From assembly GCA_902768605.1 (NCBI GenBank), contig CACXLY010000080.1, forward strand, positions 1-18,050: 18,050 nucleotides of DNA, in the 5' to 3' direction. Position 1 is the first letter of the stretch. Every line of letters starts with the position of its first letter. This DNA comes from an uncultured Bacteroidales bacterium (GTDB lineage: Bacteria; Bacteroidota; Bacteroidia; Bacteroidales; Bacteroidaceae). The notes beneath the pieces were generated by a model. The model had not been told where the DNA came from. It was given only the letters and a program-made list of their open reading frames with translations, and searched no databases. A program made the translations under genes and the position numbers. Positions 5,177 through 12,338 of the stretch are shown here, in pieces.

Positions 5177-7105
5177 ATGACTGACGAATTAGAAACCACT
5201 GCCCTTGAGCAGTCTTCTGAGATTACTAACGAACAAGTATCTGAGCCCGCAGCAGAGCAAACCGTTGACGTTGCAAGCGAGCCCGCAGTAGAGGCAACTG
5301 AGCCCGAAACCGAGTCGGCTGAACCTGAGTTTGAGGTCGATGCTGAGGAGAGCACATCAGAGCTTTCCGATGCAGAGCAGCACGTGGCTGAGCAGACATT
5401 CAAGACGAAGGAGGAGGTCGTGGCTCGCGTCCAGGAAATCGCCCAGAGCGGCGAGGCTGGCGATAAGGCGGAGCTCAACCTGCTGAAACAACTCTTCTAC
5501 AAGTTCCACAACGCCGAGGTGCAGGAAGCCTTCAAGGCTTACGTCGAGGCAGGTGGCGAGGAGGGCAAGTTCATGCCGGAAATCGACCCGACGGAACCCG
5601 TCTTCCGCGAAGCGATGCAGACAATCCGCGAGCGTCGCGCCGCCATCCAGGAAACGATAGAACAGCAGAAGCAGGCCAACCTGAAGCGTAAGCTCGAAAT
5701 CCTGGAGCGCATACAGCAGCTCACCTCCACGCCCGAAGAGGCCAACAAGAACTTCGACGAGTTCAAGGCCCTGCAGAACGAGTGGAAGGAGATAAAGGCC
5801 GTGCCGGCCGAGCGTGCCACGGAGCTCTGGAAGAACTATCAGCTCTACGTCGAGCAGTTCTACGATTTGCTGAAGCTCGGCCACGAGTTGCGCGACTACG
5901 ACTTCAAGAAGAACCTCGAGACCAAGATGCGTCTCATCCAGCAGGCCGAGGCGCTGGCCGACAATCCCGATGTGCTGCAGGCATTCAGCCAATTGCAAAC
6001 CCTCCATCAGGAATGGAAGGAGACGGGACCCGTCGCTAAGGAGATACGCGAAGACGTATGGGCAAAGTTCAAGGAGGCTTCGACAGTCATCAACAAGAAA
6101 CATCAGGCTTTCTTCGACGCCATCAAGGCTCGCGAGGAAGAAAACCTCGCGAAGAAGACGGCCCTCTGCGAGCAGCTCGAAGCCTTCTCGACGGACGGGC
6201 TCAAGACGTTCGCCGACTGGGACGCCATCACGCAGAAGATTAAGGAGCTTCAGGCAGAGTGGAAGACCATCGGTTTCGCTCCGCAGAAGATGAACACCGC
6301 CATCTTCGAGCGCTTCCGCCAAGGTTGCGACGCCTTCTTCGAGAAGAAAAACACCTTCTTCAAGGACCTCAAGGAGGAGCTGAACACAAACCTGGCAAAA
6401 AAGAAGGAACTTGTGGAAAAAGCCGAGTCGTTGATGGAGAGCACCGATTGGCGCTCGACGGGCGACATACTCATCAACCTGCAGAAGCAGTGGAAAGAGA
6501 TAGGCACCGTGCCCCGCAAATATAGCGAAGACCTGTGGAAGCGCTTCACCACGGCTTGCGACCACTTCTTCGAGGCGCGCCAGGCTGCCACGGCCGACGT
6601 GCGCAACGAGGAGAAGGCCAACAAGGAGCAGAAGCTCGGCATCATCGCGCAGCTCAAGGAACTGGCTGAAACAGAGGGCGAAAACGTCATCCAGCAAGTC
6701 AAGGAGCTGCAGCAGAAGTGGAGCGAGGTGGGCCACGTGCCTTTCCGCGACAAGGAGACGCTCTACAAGGAGTACCGCGCCCTGTGCGACAAGCTCTACG
6801 ATGCCTACGGCGTGAGCCAGGCCAAGCGTCGCCTCAACAACTTCCGCAAGAACCTGGCGGAGAAGATAGAGAATGCAGGCGGCTCGCTGAGCGACGAGCG
6901 TCAGCGGATGCAGCGTGCCTACGAGCGCATGCTCGGCGAAATAAAGACCTACGAGAACAACATCGGTTTCCTCAATGCAGGCAGCAAGAAGGGCAACTCG
7001 TTGGTTGAGGCCATGAACAAGAAGGTGGAGAAGCTCCGCGAGGAACTCAACCTCCTGGCCCAGAAAATCAAGGCCGTTGACGAACAGATGAGGGAGGAAC
7101 AATAA
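5177..7105 (+). CDS. DUF349 domain-containing protein with five repeats
   Basis: The 642-residue protein is predicted cytosolic: no signal peptide or membrane segment. Residues 1-70 are an acidic, low-complexity Glu/Ala/Ser/Thr region. Then come five repeats of the DUF349 type, recognisable by LQxxWKxIG cores with Trp at 203, 280, 362, 439 and 515, spaced 76-82 residues apart. Each core is followed by an aromatic-rich helix such as LWKRFTTACDHFFEAR. The C-terminus (from about 560) is a likely coiled coil with many Lys/Glu. DUF349 proteins are helical and of unknown biochemical role, so I assign no function. It has its own promoter and is followed by two terminator hairpins, so it is probably monocistronic. 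The 608-residue open frame on the opposite strand is a shadow of its Glu/Lys-rich codons. Confidence 0.9.
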   Translation: MTDELETTALEQSSEITNEQVSEPAAEQTVDVASEPAVEATEPETESAEPEFEVDAEESTSELSDAEQHVAEQTFKTKEEVVARVQEIAQSGEAGDKAELNLLKQLFYKFHNAEVQEAFKAYVEAGGEEGKFMPEIDPTEPVFREAMQTIRERRAAIQETIEQQKQANLKRKLEILERIQQLTSTPEEANKNFDEFKALQNEWKEIKAVPAERATELWKNYQLYVEQFYDLLKLGHELRDYDFKKNLETKMRLIQQAEALADNPDVLQAFSQLQTLHQEWKETGPVAKEIREDVWAKFKEASTVINKKHQAFFDAIKAREEENLAKKTALCEQLEAFSTDGLKTFADWDAITQKIKELQAEWKTIGFAPQKMNTAIFERFRQGCDAFFEKKNTFFKDLKEELNTNLAKKKELVEKAESLMESTDWRSTGDILINLQKQWKEIGTVPRKYSEDLWKRFTTACDHFFEARQAATADVRNEEKANKEQKLGIIAQLKELAETEGENVIQQVKELQQKWSEVGHVPFRDKETLYKEYRALCDKLYDAYGVSQAKRRLNNFRKNLAEKIENAGGSLSDERQRMQRAYERMLGEIKTYENNIGFLNAGSKKGNSLVEAMNKKVEKLREELNLLAQKIKAVDEQMREEQ

Positions 7106-7130
7106 GCGCCTCCCGAGGGAAGAGCCGACG

Positions 7131-7213
7131 CCACAGCAAGGAAAGACTGACGCTTGCTGTGGGAAGAGCCAACGCCACAGCAAGGAAAATCCAACCCTTG
7201 CTGTGGGGTTTTT
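7131..7213 (+). terminator. Tandem duplicated terminator hairpins after the DUF349 gene
   Basis: Hairpin 1 pairs 7131-7140 (CCACAGCAAG) with 7153-7162. Hairpin 2 pairs 7175-7185 (CCACAGCAAGG) with 7196-7206 and is followed by GGTTTTT. The two share the same stem and a near-identical preceding segment (AGAGCC(G/A)ACGCCACAGCAAGG), so one is a duplicate of the other. Only the second has the T-run. Arms from different hairpins can also pair with each other. Confidence 0.8.
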
Positions 7214-7259
7214 CCGTGCCTCTCGTCCAGGGCATCCGCCCGACGCGTCAGATGGGCTG

Positions 7260-7301
7260 ACTAGTTACAACTGGTTCTTTTACTAGTTACAACTGGTTCT
7301 T
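7260..7301. repeat. Two tandem 20-bp near-palindromes
   Basis: ACTAGTTACAACTGGTTCTT occurs at 7260-7279 and again, identical, at 7282-7301 (22-bp period, two turns of B-DNA). Within each, ACTAGTT-AC-AACTGGT is close to a palindrome. Phased dyads like this are typical of repressor operators, but no gene starts nearby, and they may be a simple duplication. Confidence 0.75.
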
Positions 7302-7459
7302 CAGCCAGATGCCTTTGCCTTGCCCCGGGGTCATTTCCCGCCCCTCTGCAAAACATACAAAACAAATATTGCTGTCCTGGGATAATTTCCCCCTCTTCCT
7401 TTTAGGTCCTTCCCCATCGGTGCTTCTGACGAATAGCAGCTTATGGGAGCTTGCCAAAA

Positions 7460-7665
7460 GTCTCGAAGAGACGAAAGACCACAGACGGGGGTGACAACCC
7501 CCGGTAATGTTGCGACGACAGAGAAAGTCCTGAAAGGACGACAGAGCAAGCAAGTTGTTATTAAACAAATTACATATTCTGTCGCCCTTTCAGGGCTTAC
7601 TATTGTCAGACTATCCTGTCCCGGGGGTTAACACCCCCGTCTGTGGTCTTTCGCACCTCCGGTGC
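7460..7665. repeat. Composite inverted-repeat element built of hairpins
   Basis: Two diverged copies of a unit face each other. The outer arms 7473-7493 and 7632-7652 are perfect 21-bp reverse complements; the inner arms 7529-7545 and 7578-7594 match at 16 of 17. Each half has three hairpins: an outer 5-bp stem with 3-nt loop (GTCTC-GAA-GAGAC at 7460-7472; GCACC-TCC-GGTGC at 7653-7665), a CGGGGGT/ACCCCCG stem (7486-7503; 7622-7639) and a GYCC-TGAAA-GGRC stem. The sequence differences preserve pairing. It resembles REP/BIME-type intergenic elements; no coding frame in it looks real. Confidence 0.8.
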
Positions 7666-7685
7666 TATTTACCGGACAGCAATAA

Positions 7686-7747
7686 CAAAAAAGCAAACGT
7701 CTGCTTCGGAGCGTTACTCCTTTTTGCAGCACGTTTGCTCTTTTTTT
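7686..7747 (+). terminator. Orphan intrinsic terminator
   Basis: A perfect 9-bp stem (7692-7700 AGCAAACGT with 7731-7739 ACGTTTGCT) encloses a 30-nt loop that holds a small GGAG/CTCC hairpin. Seven T residues follow (7741-7747) and an A-run precedes, so it could act on both strands. No gene ends here on either strand, which hints at transcription across the repeat region. Confidence 0.7.
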
Positions 7748-7855
7748 GACCATTCTCTCCCCTTGCCTTGCGCAAAATGTCCTATTATATTGCGAAAAAG
7801 GGAACAAATCGACAAATTTAATAACCAAAATAGTGCTTTTTCGCATAATTATTTG

Positions 7856-7892
7856 TACCTTTGCAGCCGATTAGTGCGCACTATGCGCGCAC
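7856..7892 (+). promoter_or_regulatory. Promoter -7 element and leader hairpin for the GNAT gene
   Basis: TACCTTTG at 7856-7863 matches the -7 consensus; no clear -33 TTTG is present. The expected leader starts with a 6-bp hairpin (7874-7879 GTGCGC with 7887-7892 GCGCAC). The start codon lies 48 nt after the -7 element. Confidence 0.7.
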
Positions 7893-7911
7893 GTACAATT
7901 AATATATAAGC

Positions 7912-9048
7912 ATGAGGTGCACCGTAACGAAAGTCGTAACGAAGCGTCAGATGGACGACTTCGTGGAGCTTCCCAAAAAGCTCTACAAGGGCAATTCATG
8001 CTACGTGCCAGACCTGGAGCAGGACGTCCGCAACTGGTTCGACCCCCGTCACAACCCGGGGCTCAAGCACAGCGATGTGCTTCCCCTCGTGGCCTACAAC
8101 ACGGAGGGAGAGGCGGTGGGACGCATCGTCGGCATCATCAACCGCAAAGCCAACGAGACCTGGAAAGGCTCGTGCGTCCGCTTCGGATGGATAGAGTTCG
8201 TGGATGATGCAGATGTCTCCGCCGCTCTCTTGAAGGCGGTCGAGGACTGGGGACGCCAGAAAGGCATGGACTCCATACAGGGTCCGCTCGGCATCTCCGA
8301 CTTCGACAAGGAAGGCATGCTCGTGGAGGACTTCGACAAGCTGGGTTCCGCCATCACCATCTACAACCCGCCCTACTACCCCGAGCACATGGCGCGGCTC
8401 GGCTTCGGCAAAGAGGTGGACTGGGTGCAGGTCAGGGTGCCGGTGCCCGATGAGGTGCCCGAGCGATTCGCACGCGTCAAGAAACTCGTGGGCGACCTCT
8501 ACGGACTCAAGGTGAGAAAGCTCACCCCGCGCGAGGTCTTCAAGGAAGGCTACGGACGCAAGATATTCCACCTGCTCAACGCAGCCTACAGCCAGCTCTT
8601 CGGCTACACACCGCACAACGATGAAGAGGCAGATGCCTTCGTGGCCGAATACATACGCATGCTCGACCTCAGGATGCTGCCCATGGTGGAAGATGCAGAA
8701 GGCCAGCTCATCGCCTGCAGCATCACGATGCCGAACCTCTCGAGAGCCCTGCAGAAGACGGGCGGCAAGCTGTTCCCCTTCGGCTGGTACCACATGCTCA
8801 GAGCCATGAAGTGGCATCACGAAGACGAGGTGGAACTCCTCCTCATTGCTGTCCATCCAGAGTGGCAAGCATTAGGCATCAACGCCCTCCTCTTCGCCGA
8901 CCTCATCCCCGTCTTCAAGGAGATGGGATTCCGGTGGGCAGAGACCGGGCCGATGCTCGAGGACAATCTGAAAGTCCTGTCGCAGTGGAAAACGCTCAAC
9001 CCCATATACTACAAGCGACGCCGCTGCTTCAGCAAGAATATTAAATAG
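7912..9048 (+). CDS. Large GNAT-fold acyltransferase-like protein
   Basis: This 378-residue protein has no signal peptide. Its N-terminus follows the pattern of a family of long GNAT-fold proteins: FVELPKKLYKGNSCYVPDLEQDVRNWFDPRHNPGLKH, then VGRIVGIINRKANE. A second half (about 270-360) contains LLLIAVHPEWQALGINALLF, which resembles the acyl-CoA pantetheine-binding stretch of GNAT enzymes (V-P-x-x-x-x-x-G-x-x). From memory, bacterial ceramide synthases of sphingolipid loci belong to proteins of this shape, but I cannot confirm membership. It has its own promoter and is followed, after a 207-nt gap with a 7-bp repeat array, by ketosynthase and ACP genes. That context suggests an acyl transfer step in lipid synthesis. 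The TAG stop merges into the first repeat unit. The GNAT-fold call is fairly sure; the substrate is unknown. Confidence 0.75.
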   Translation: MRCTVTKVVTKRQMDDFVELPKKLYKGNSCYVPDLEQDVRNWFDPRHNPGLKHSDVLPLVAYNTEGEAVGRIVGIINRKANETWKGSCVRFGWIEFVDDADVSAALLKAVEDWGRQKGMDSIQGPLGISDFDKEGMLVEDFDKLGSAITIYNPPYYPEHMARLGFGKEVDWVQVRVPVPDEVPERFARVKKLVGDLYGLKVRKLTPREVFKEGYGRKIFHLLNAAYSQLFGYTPHNDEEADAFVAEYIRMLDLRMLPMVEDAEGQLIACSITMPNLSRALQKTGGKLFPFGWYHMLRAMKWHHEDEVELLLIAVHPEWQALGINALLFADLIPVFKEMGFRWAETGPMLEDNLKVLSQWKTLNPIYYKRRRCFSKNIK

Positions 9049-9130
9049 GACAACGGACAATAGGACAACAGTCAACGGACAACAGACAACGGACAAGAGA
9101 CAACGGACAATAGACAACTGACAACGGTCA
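9047..9130. repeat. 7-bp tandem repeat array (GGACAAC type)
   Basis: About twelve units of (C/T/G)(G/A)GACAA, such as CGGACAA, CAGACAA and TAGACAA, start on the GNAT stop codon. One unit has an extra base. It is the longest array of the window. The rest of the gap to the ketosynthase (9131-9255) shows no promoter consensus. Confidence 0.9.
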
Positions 9131-9255
9131 GCAGACGAAGAAAACCCCGGCCTATCCGTAAACTCCGATTATTCCAATCACTCACGTGACGCCGGGTATC
9201 CGGATGAAAGTTGTCAGCTGGCAGTTGCCGAAAGTAAAGAAAACGAAATAGAAAC

Positions 9256-10473
9256 ATGAACAGAGTAGTAATAACAGGCATGGGCATCTGGTCCTGCATC
9301 GGTACGACCCTCGACGAAGTGCGCGACGCACTCTATCAGGGCAAGAGTGGCATCATCTTCAGCCAAGAACGCAAAGACGCCGGCTTCCGCTCGGCATTGG
9401 TGGGCAACGTCCCCAAAGTGGACTTGAAACCCTACGTCCCACGCAACCTCCGCAACTTCATGCCCGAAGAGGCGCAGTACGGCTACATCGCCACCAAGCA
9501 GGCCCTCGAGCATGCAGGCATCGACGAAGACTATCTCAACACGCACGAAGTCGGCATCATCTACGGCAACGATTCCGTAGCAGAAGCCACGATGCAGAGT
9601 CTCGACAAGTTCCGCCAGGCAAACAGCACGGTGGCTTGTGGCAGCGGAGCCATCTTCCAGAGCATGAACTCCAACATCACCATGAACCTGGCCTGCCTCT
9701 TCAAACTGCGCGGCATCAACCTCACCGCCTCGGCAGCCTGTGCATCGGGTTCGCAGAGCATCGGCCTCGCAGCACTTCTCATCTCGCAAGGCCTGCAGGA
9801 CTGCGTGGTCTGCGGTGGTGCTGAGGAGAACAACATGTACGGTATCGCATCGTTCGACGGCATTCAGGCGTTCTCCATCCGTGAGGACGAACCCACGAAG
9901 GCCAGCCGTCCCTTCGACGCCAGCCGCGACGGACTCGTGCCAAGCGGAGGCGGCGCAACGGTCGTCCTCGAGAGTTACGAGCACGCCGTCAAGCGCGGAG
10001 CAAACATCATCGCTGAAATCGTAAGCTGGGGCTTCTCAGGCAACGGCGACCACATCTCTACGCCCAACGTGGCAGGTCCCGCACGCTCGCTCGAGCTCTG
10101 CCTCCGCAACGGCGGCGTCGACCCAAAGCAGATTGGCTACATCAACGCACATGCCACCAGCACCGTCATCGGCGACCGCCGCGAAGCACAAGCCATCGCA
10201 CAGCTCTTCGGCGAACGCACCGTACCCGTCACCTCCACAAAGAGCCAGACGGGACACGAGATGTGGATGGCAGGCGCCAGCGAAATCATCTACTCGACCC
10301 TCATGATGAAGAACGGCTTCATCGCCGGCAACATCAACTTCGAGAAGCCCGACGAAGAGACCGCCTGCATCAACGTACTGCCCGAGACGAAGGAGACGCA
10401 CTTCGACATGTTCCTTTCCAACAGCTTCGGCTTCGGCGGCACGAACTCCACACTTATCGTCAAGAACGTTTAA
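9256..10473 (+). CDS. Beta-ketoacyl-ACP synthase (FabB/FabF type)
   Basis: It would condense an acyl chain on the active-site cysteine with malonyl-ACP, lengthening it by two carbons. The 405-residue product has the Cys-His-His set of the FabB/F class: Cys162 in ASAACASG, His299 in NAHATST, His334 in KSQTGHEMW, plus Lys329 and the C-terminal FGFGGTNS. Length matches FabB/F. It differs from housekeeping FabF at several points (ACASGSQSIG; H-A-T rather than HGT), which suggests a specialised enzyme. The ACP gene follows after 36 nt, so the two are surely co-transcribed. The ATG follows an A-rich leader (GAAATAGAAAC). Whether it makes fatty, polyene or branched chains cannot be told here. The presence of the catalytic Cys argues against a chain-length-factor partner. 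Confidence 0.9.
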   Translation: MNRVVITGMGIWSCIGTTLDEVRDALYQGKSGIIFSQERKDAGFRSALVGNVPKVDLKPYVPRNLRNFMPEEAQYGYIATKQALEHAGIDEDYLNTHEVGIIYGNDSVAEATMQSLDKFRQANSTVACGSGAIFQSMNSNITMNLACLFKLRGINLTASAACASGSQSIGLAALLISQGLQDCVVCGGAEENNMYGIASFDGIQAFSIREDEPTKASRPFDASRDGLVPSGGGATVVLESYEHAVKRGANIIAEIVSWGFSGNGDHISTPNVAGPARSLELCLRNGGVDPKQIGYINAHATSTVIGDRREAQAIAQLFGERTVPVTSTKSQTGHEMWMAGASEIIYSTLMMKNGFIAGNINFEKPDEETACINVLPETKETHFDMFLSNSFGFGGTNSTLIVKNV

Positions 10474-10509
10474 CAAAGACAATATAATCACTAACCAAAA
10501 CAGAATAAC

Positions 10510-10752
10510 ATGACAAGAGAAGAAATCATTGCTGAGATCAATTCAGAACTGGCAGAAGAATTTGAAATCGATGAGGCTGCCATCACTCCTGATGCTCCTA
10601 TCTATCAAACACTTGAGCTCGACAGTCTGAGCCTCGTGGACCTTATCGGCATCGTGCAGACAAAGTACGGCGTGCTCATATCCAAGGCTGAGCTTCCCAA
10701 CATCAAGACCTTCGCCCAGCTCTACGATTACATCGAGCAACACCAGAAATAA
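10510..10752 (+). CDS. Acyl carrier protein
   Basis: The 80-residue acidic protein carries the growing acyl chain on a phosphopantetheine arm. The attachment motif is LELDSLSLVDL, with Ser39 after Asp38, at the usual start of helix II. The size and the helical pattern (EEIIAEINSELAEEFEI at the start, TFAQLYDYIEQH at the end) fit ACPs. The motif DSLSLVDL differs from the DSLDTVEL of housekeeping fatty-acid ACPs, consistent with a dedicated carrier for the adjacent ketosynthase, 36 nt upstream. The 106-nt gap to the oxidoreductase carries facing 7-bp repeat arrays. A phosphopantetheinyl transferase is not in this window. Confidence 0.92.
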   Translation: MTREEIIAEINSELAEEFEIDEAAITPDAPIYQTLELDSLSLVDLIGIVQTKYGVLISKAELPNIKTFAQLYDYIEQHQK

Positions 10753-10758
10753 TCAGTC

Positions 10759-10857
10759 AATTCGTAAATTCACAATTCACGATTCATAATTCAGAATCAG
10801 ACGCTCCCAATCATCGGGGGAAACACTTATGAATTATGAATTATCAATTATGAATTA
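10759..10857. repeat. Facing 7-bp repeat arrays between ACP and oxidoreductase genes
   Basis: Left array, about 10759-10797: degenerate AATTCAC/AATTCAT units just after the ACP stop. Right array, 10828-10857: ATGAATT/ATCAATT units ending two bases before the oxidoreductase ATG. A perfect 12-bp pairing exists between 10782-10793 and 10830-10841 around a 36-nt loop. Sequence family and layout match the ftsH-cdsA gap. Confidence 0.85.
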
Positions 10858-10858
10858 A

Positions 10859-12247
10859 ATGAACGATGTCCTGATTATCGGCAGCGGACTGGGTGGACTG
10901 GAGTGCGGCGCACTGCTCGCAAAGCGAGGGCTAAAGGTGCTCGTGCTGGAGAGGTCCAATCAACCAGGCGGTTGCATGCAGAGCTTCCGCAGAGGCGGAC
11001 TGCATTACGATACGGGACTGCACTATGTGGGCGGGCTTGCTCCAGGCCAGGCGATGCACGACGCATTCGCAGAGCTCGGACTGCTCGACCTGCCGTGGGA
11101 AAGGATGGACGACGACTTCGACCACGTCGTCATCTCCGGCCGACGCTTCGCCTTTCATCAGGGCTACGAAGCTTTCGCCGAAGGACTGGCCAAGGACTTC
11201 CCGCATCAGCGCGAGGCACTCCAAAGCTATGTCCTGCGGCTACAGAACATCACGCCGGCCGACATGGATGTCTGCGCTTACGACTACCTCTGCCAGACCT
11301 TCTCCGACGAGATGCTGGTGAACGTCGTCAGCGCTGCTGCCATGAAGACCGAGCTTCGTAAGGAATCGCTCCCTCTCTTCAATTTCGCCCACACCTGCTC
11401 CAGTTACATCGAGAGTAGCTGGCGGTTGAGGGGCGACGGCAATCTGCTGGTGAACAAGCTCATCAGCACAATCGAAGCGGCTGGCGGCGAAGTGCGGACA
11501 GGCTGCAAGGCGATAAGCATGACCGAGGCAGACGGCAGCATCCGGAGCGTCACCTGCGACGACGGACAGACCTTCGAGGCTGCGTACTTCATCTCCGACA
11601 TCCATCCCGCCCTGCTTTGCCAGATGCTTGAGGGCTGTCCTACCGTAAGGAAAACCTTCCGCAGAAGAATGATGTCCGCGGAGAACACTTGCGGCATGTT
11701 CACGGCACAGCTCAGCATCAAGCCCGGCACGTTGCGCTACTTCGCCCACAACGCTTTCGTCTATGACCGGCCAAACGTCTGGACGATGAGCGAGACGAAC
11801 GACCCCGTCAAGGGCGTCATGATAAGTGCCAGAGTGCCTGAGGACGGCTCGGACTGCCTGAGGCAAATCGACCTCCTGACCCCCATGCCGTGGCACGAAT
11901 GCAGTGCCTGGGCAGAGACGACGGTCGGACGTCGTGGCGATGACTACAAGACCTTCTGCCACCGCAAGGCAGAGCAATGCATCGCCCTGGCAGAACAATA
12001 CATCCCCGGCCTCCACGAGATGGTGGAGCATTGCTATACCAGCACGCCGCTTACCTATCGCGATTACCTGGGAAGCCCCGAAGGCGGGGCTTTCGGCATG
12101 CGAAAGGACTGCCGCGCCTCGATACTCAGTTTCCATTCGGTCAGCACGCCGCTTCCCAACCTCTTCCTCACGGGCCAGAGCATCATCCTGCCTGGCATCG
12201 AAGGCGTCACCATGACGGCTTTCGAGACGTGCAGCAAGATCCTTTGA
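10859..12247 (+). CDS. FAD/NAD(P)-dependent oxidoreductase, phytoene desaturase-like
   Basis: The 462-residue product begins with a dinucleotide-binding fold: GSGLGG at 8-13, Glu31 at the end of the second strand, then NQPGGCMQSF, the GG-type continuation of CrtI and retinol-saturase-like flavoproteins. The C-terminal FAD contact is recognisable as LFLTGQSIILPGIEGVTMTAFETC. Members of this superfamily desaturate, saturate or isomerise long unsaturated chains such as carotenoids and retinol. Next to an ACP and a ketosynthase, it may act on the acyl or polyene product (inference). No carotenoid genes (phytoene synthase, cyclase) are visible. The ATG follows directly on a 7-bp repeat array, leaving no room for a Shine-Dalgarno. 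The exact substrate is unknown. Confidence 0.85.
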   Translation: MNDVLIIGSGLGGLECGALLAKRGLKVLVLERSNQPGGCMQSFRRGGLHYDTGLHYVGGLAPGQAMHDAFAELGLLDLPWERMDDDFDHVVISGRRFAFHQGYEAFAEGLAKDFPHQREALQSYVLRLQNITPADMDVCAYDYLCQTFSDEMLVNVVSAAAMKTELRKESLPLFNFAHTCSSYIESSWRLRGDGNLLVNKLISTIEAAGGEVRTGCKAISMTEADGSIRSVTCDDGQTFEAAYFISDIHPALLCQMLEGCPTVRKTFRRRMMSAENTCGMFTAQLSIKPGTLRYFAHNAFVYDRPNVWTMSETNDPVKGVMISARVPEDGSDCLRQIDLLTPMPWHECSAWAETTVGRRGDDYKTFCHRKAEQCIALAEQYIPGLHEMVEHCYTSTPLTYRDYLGSPEGGAFGMRKDCRASILSFHSVSTPLPNLFLTGQSIILPGIEGVTMTAFETCSKIL

Positions 12248-12248
12248 A

Positions 12249-12298
12249 AGGTGAAAAGTTGAAAAGGGGAAAAGGTAAAAAGGTGAAAAGTTAAAAGA
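12249..12298. repeat. 8-bp tandem repeat array (GGTGAAAA type)
   Basis: About six degenerate units (GGTGAAAA, GTTGAAAA, GGGGAAAA, GGTAAAAA, GGTGAAAA, GTTAAAAG) begin directly after the oxidoreductase stop. The sequence resembles the array near tRNA-Leu, but here the period is mostly 8 bp. No promoter consensus is seen before the next gene, so read-through from the oxidoreductase gene is possible. Confidence 0.8.
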
Positions 12299-12338
12299 GT
12301 GATAAGGTTACAGAGCCCGACACTTTAACATCTAATAT

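Larger units (their letters stand above)
7106..7911. other. 806-bp gene-free gap between the DUF349 and GNAT genes
   Basis: Going left to right this gap holds tandem terminators, two near-palindromes, an unremarkable T/C-rich stretch (7302-7440), the composite hairpin element, the orphan terminator, and then an AT-rich promoter region. Short open frames on both strands cross the repeats, lack family features and overlap each other. I see no tRNA or recognised ncRNA. Confidence 0.75.

Noticed and set aside
5357..7183. 608-codon open frame on the minus strand opposite the DUF349 gene
   Set aside because: Leu/Val-rich product is the mirror of Lys/Glu codons in the sense gene. The sense frame has five clear repeats and a promoter.
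9047..9130. CRISPR-like array
   Set aside because: Units are 7 bp without spacers, and no cas genes are present. It is a simple tandem repeat.
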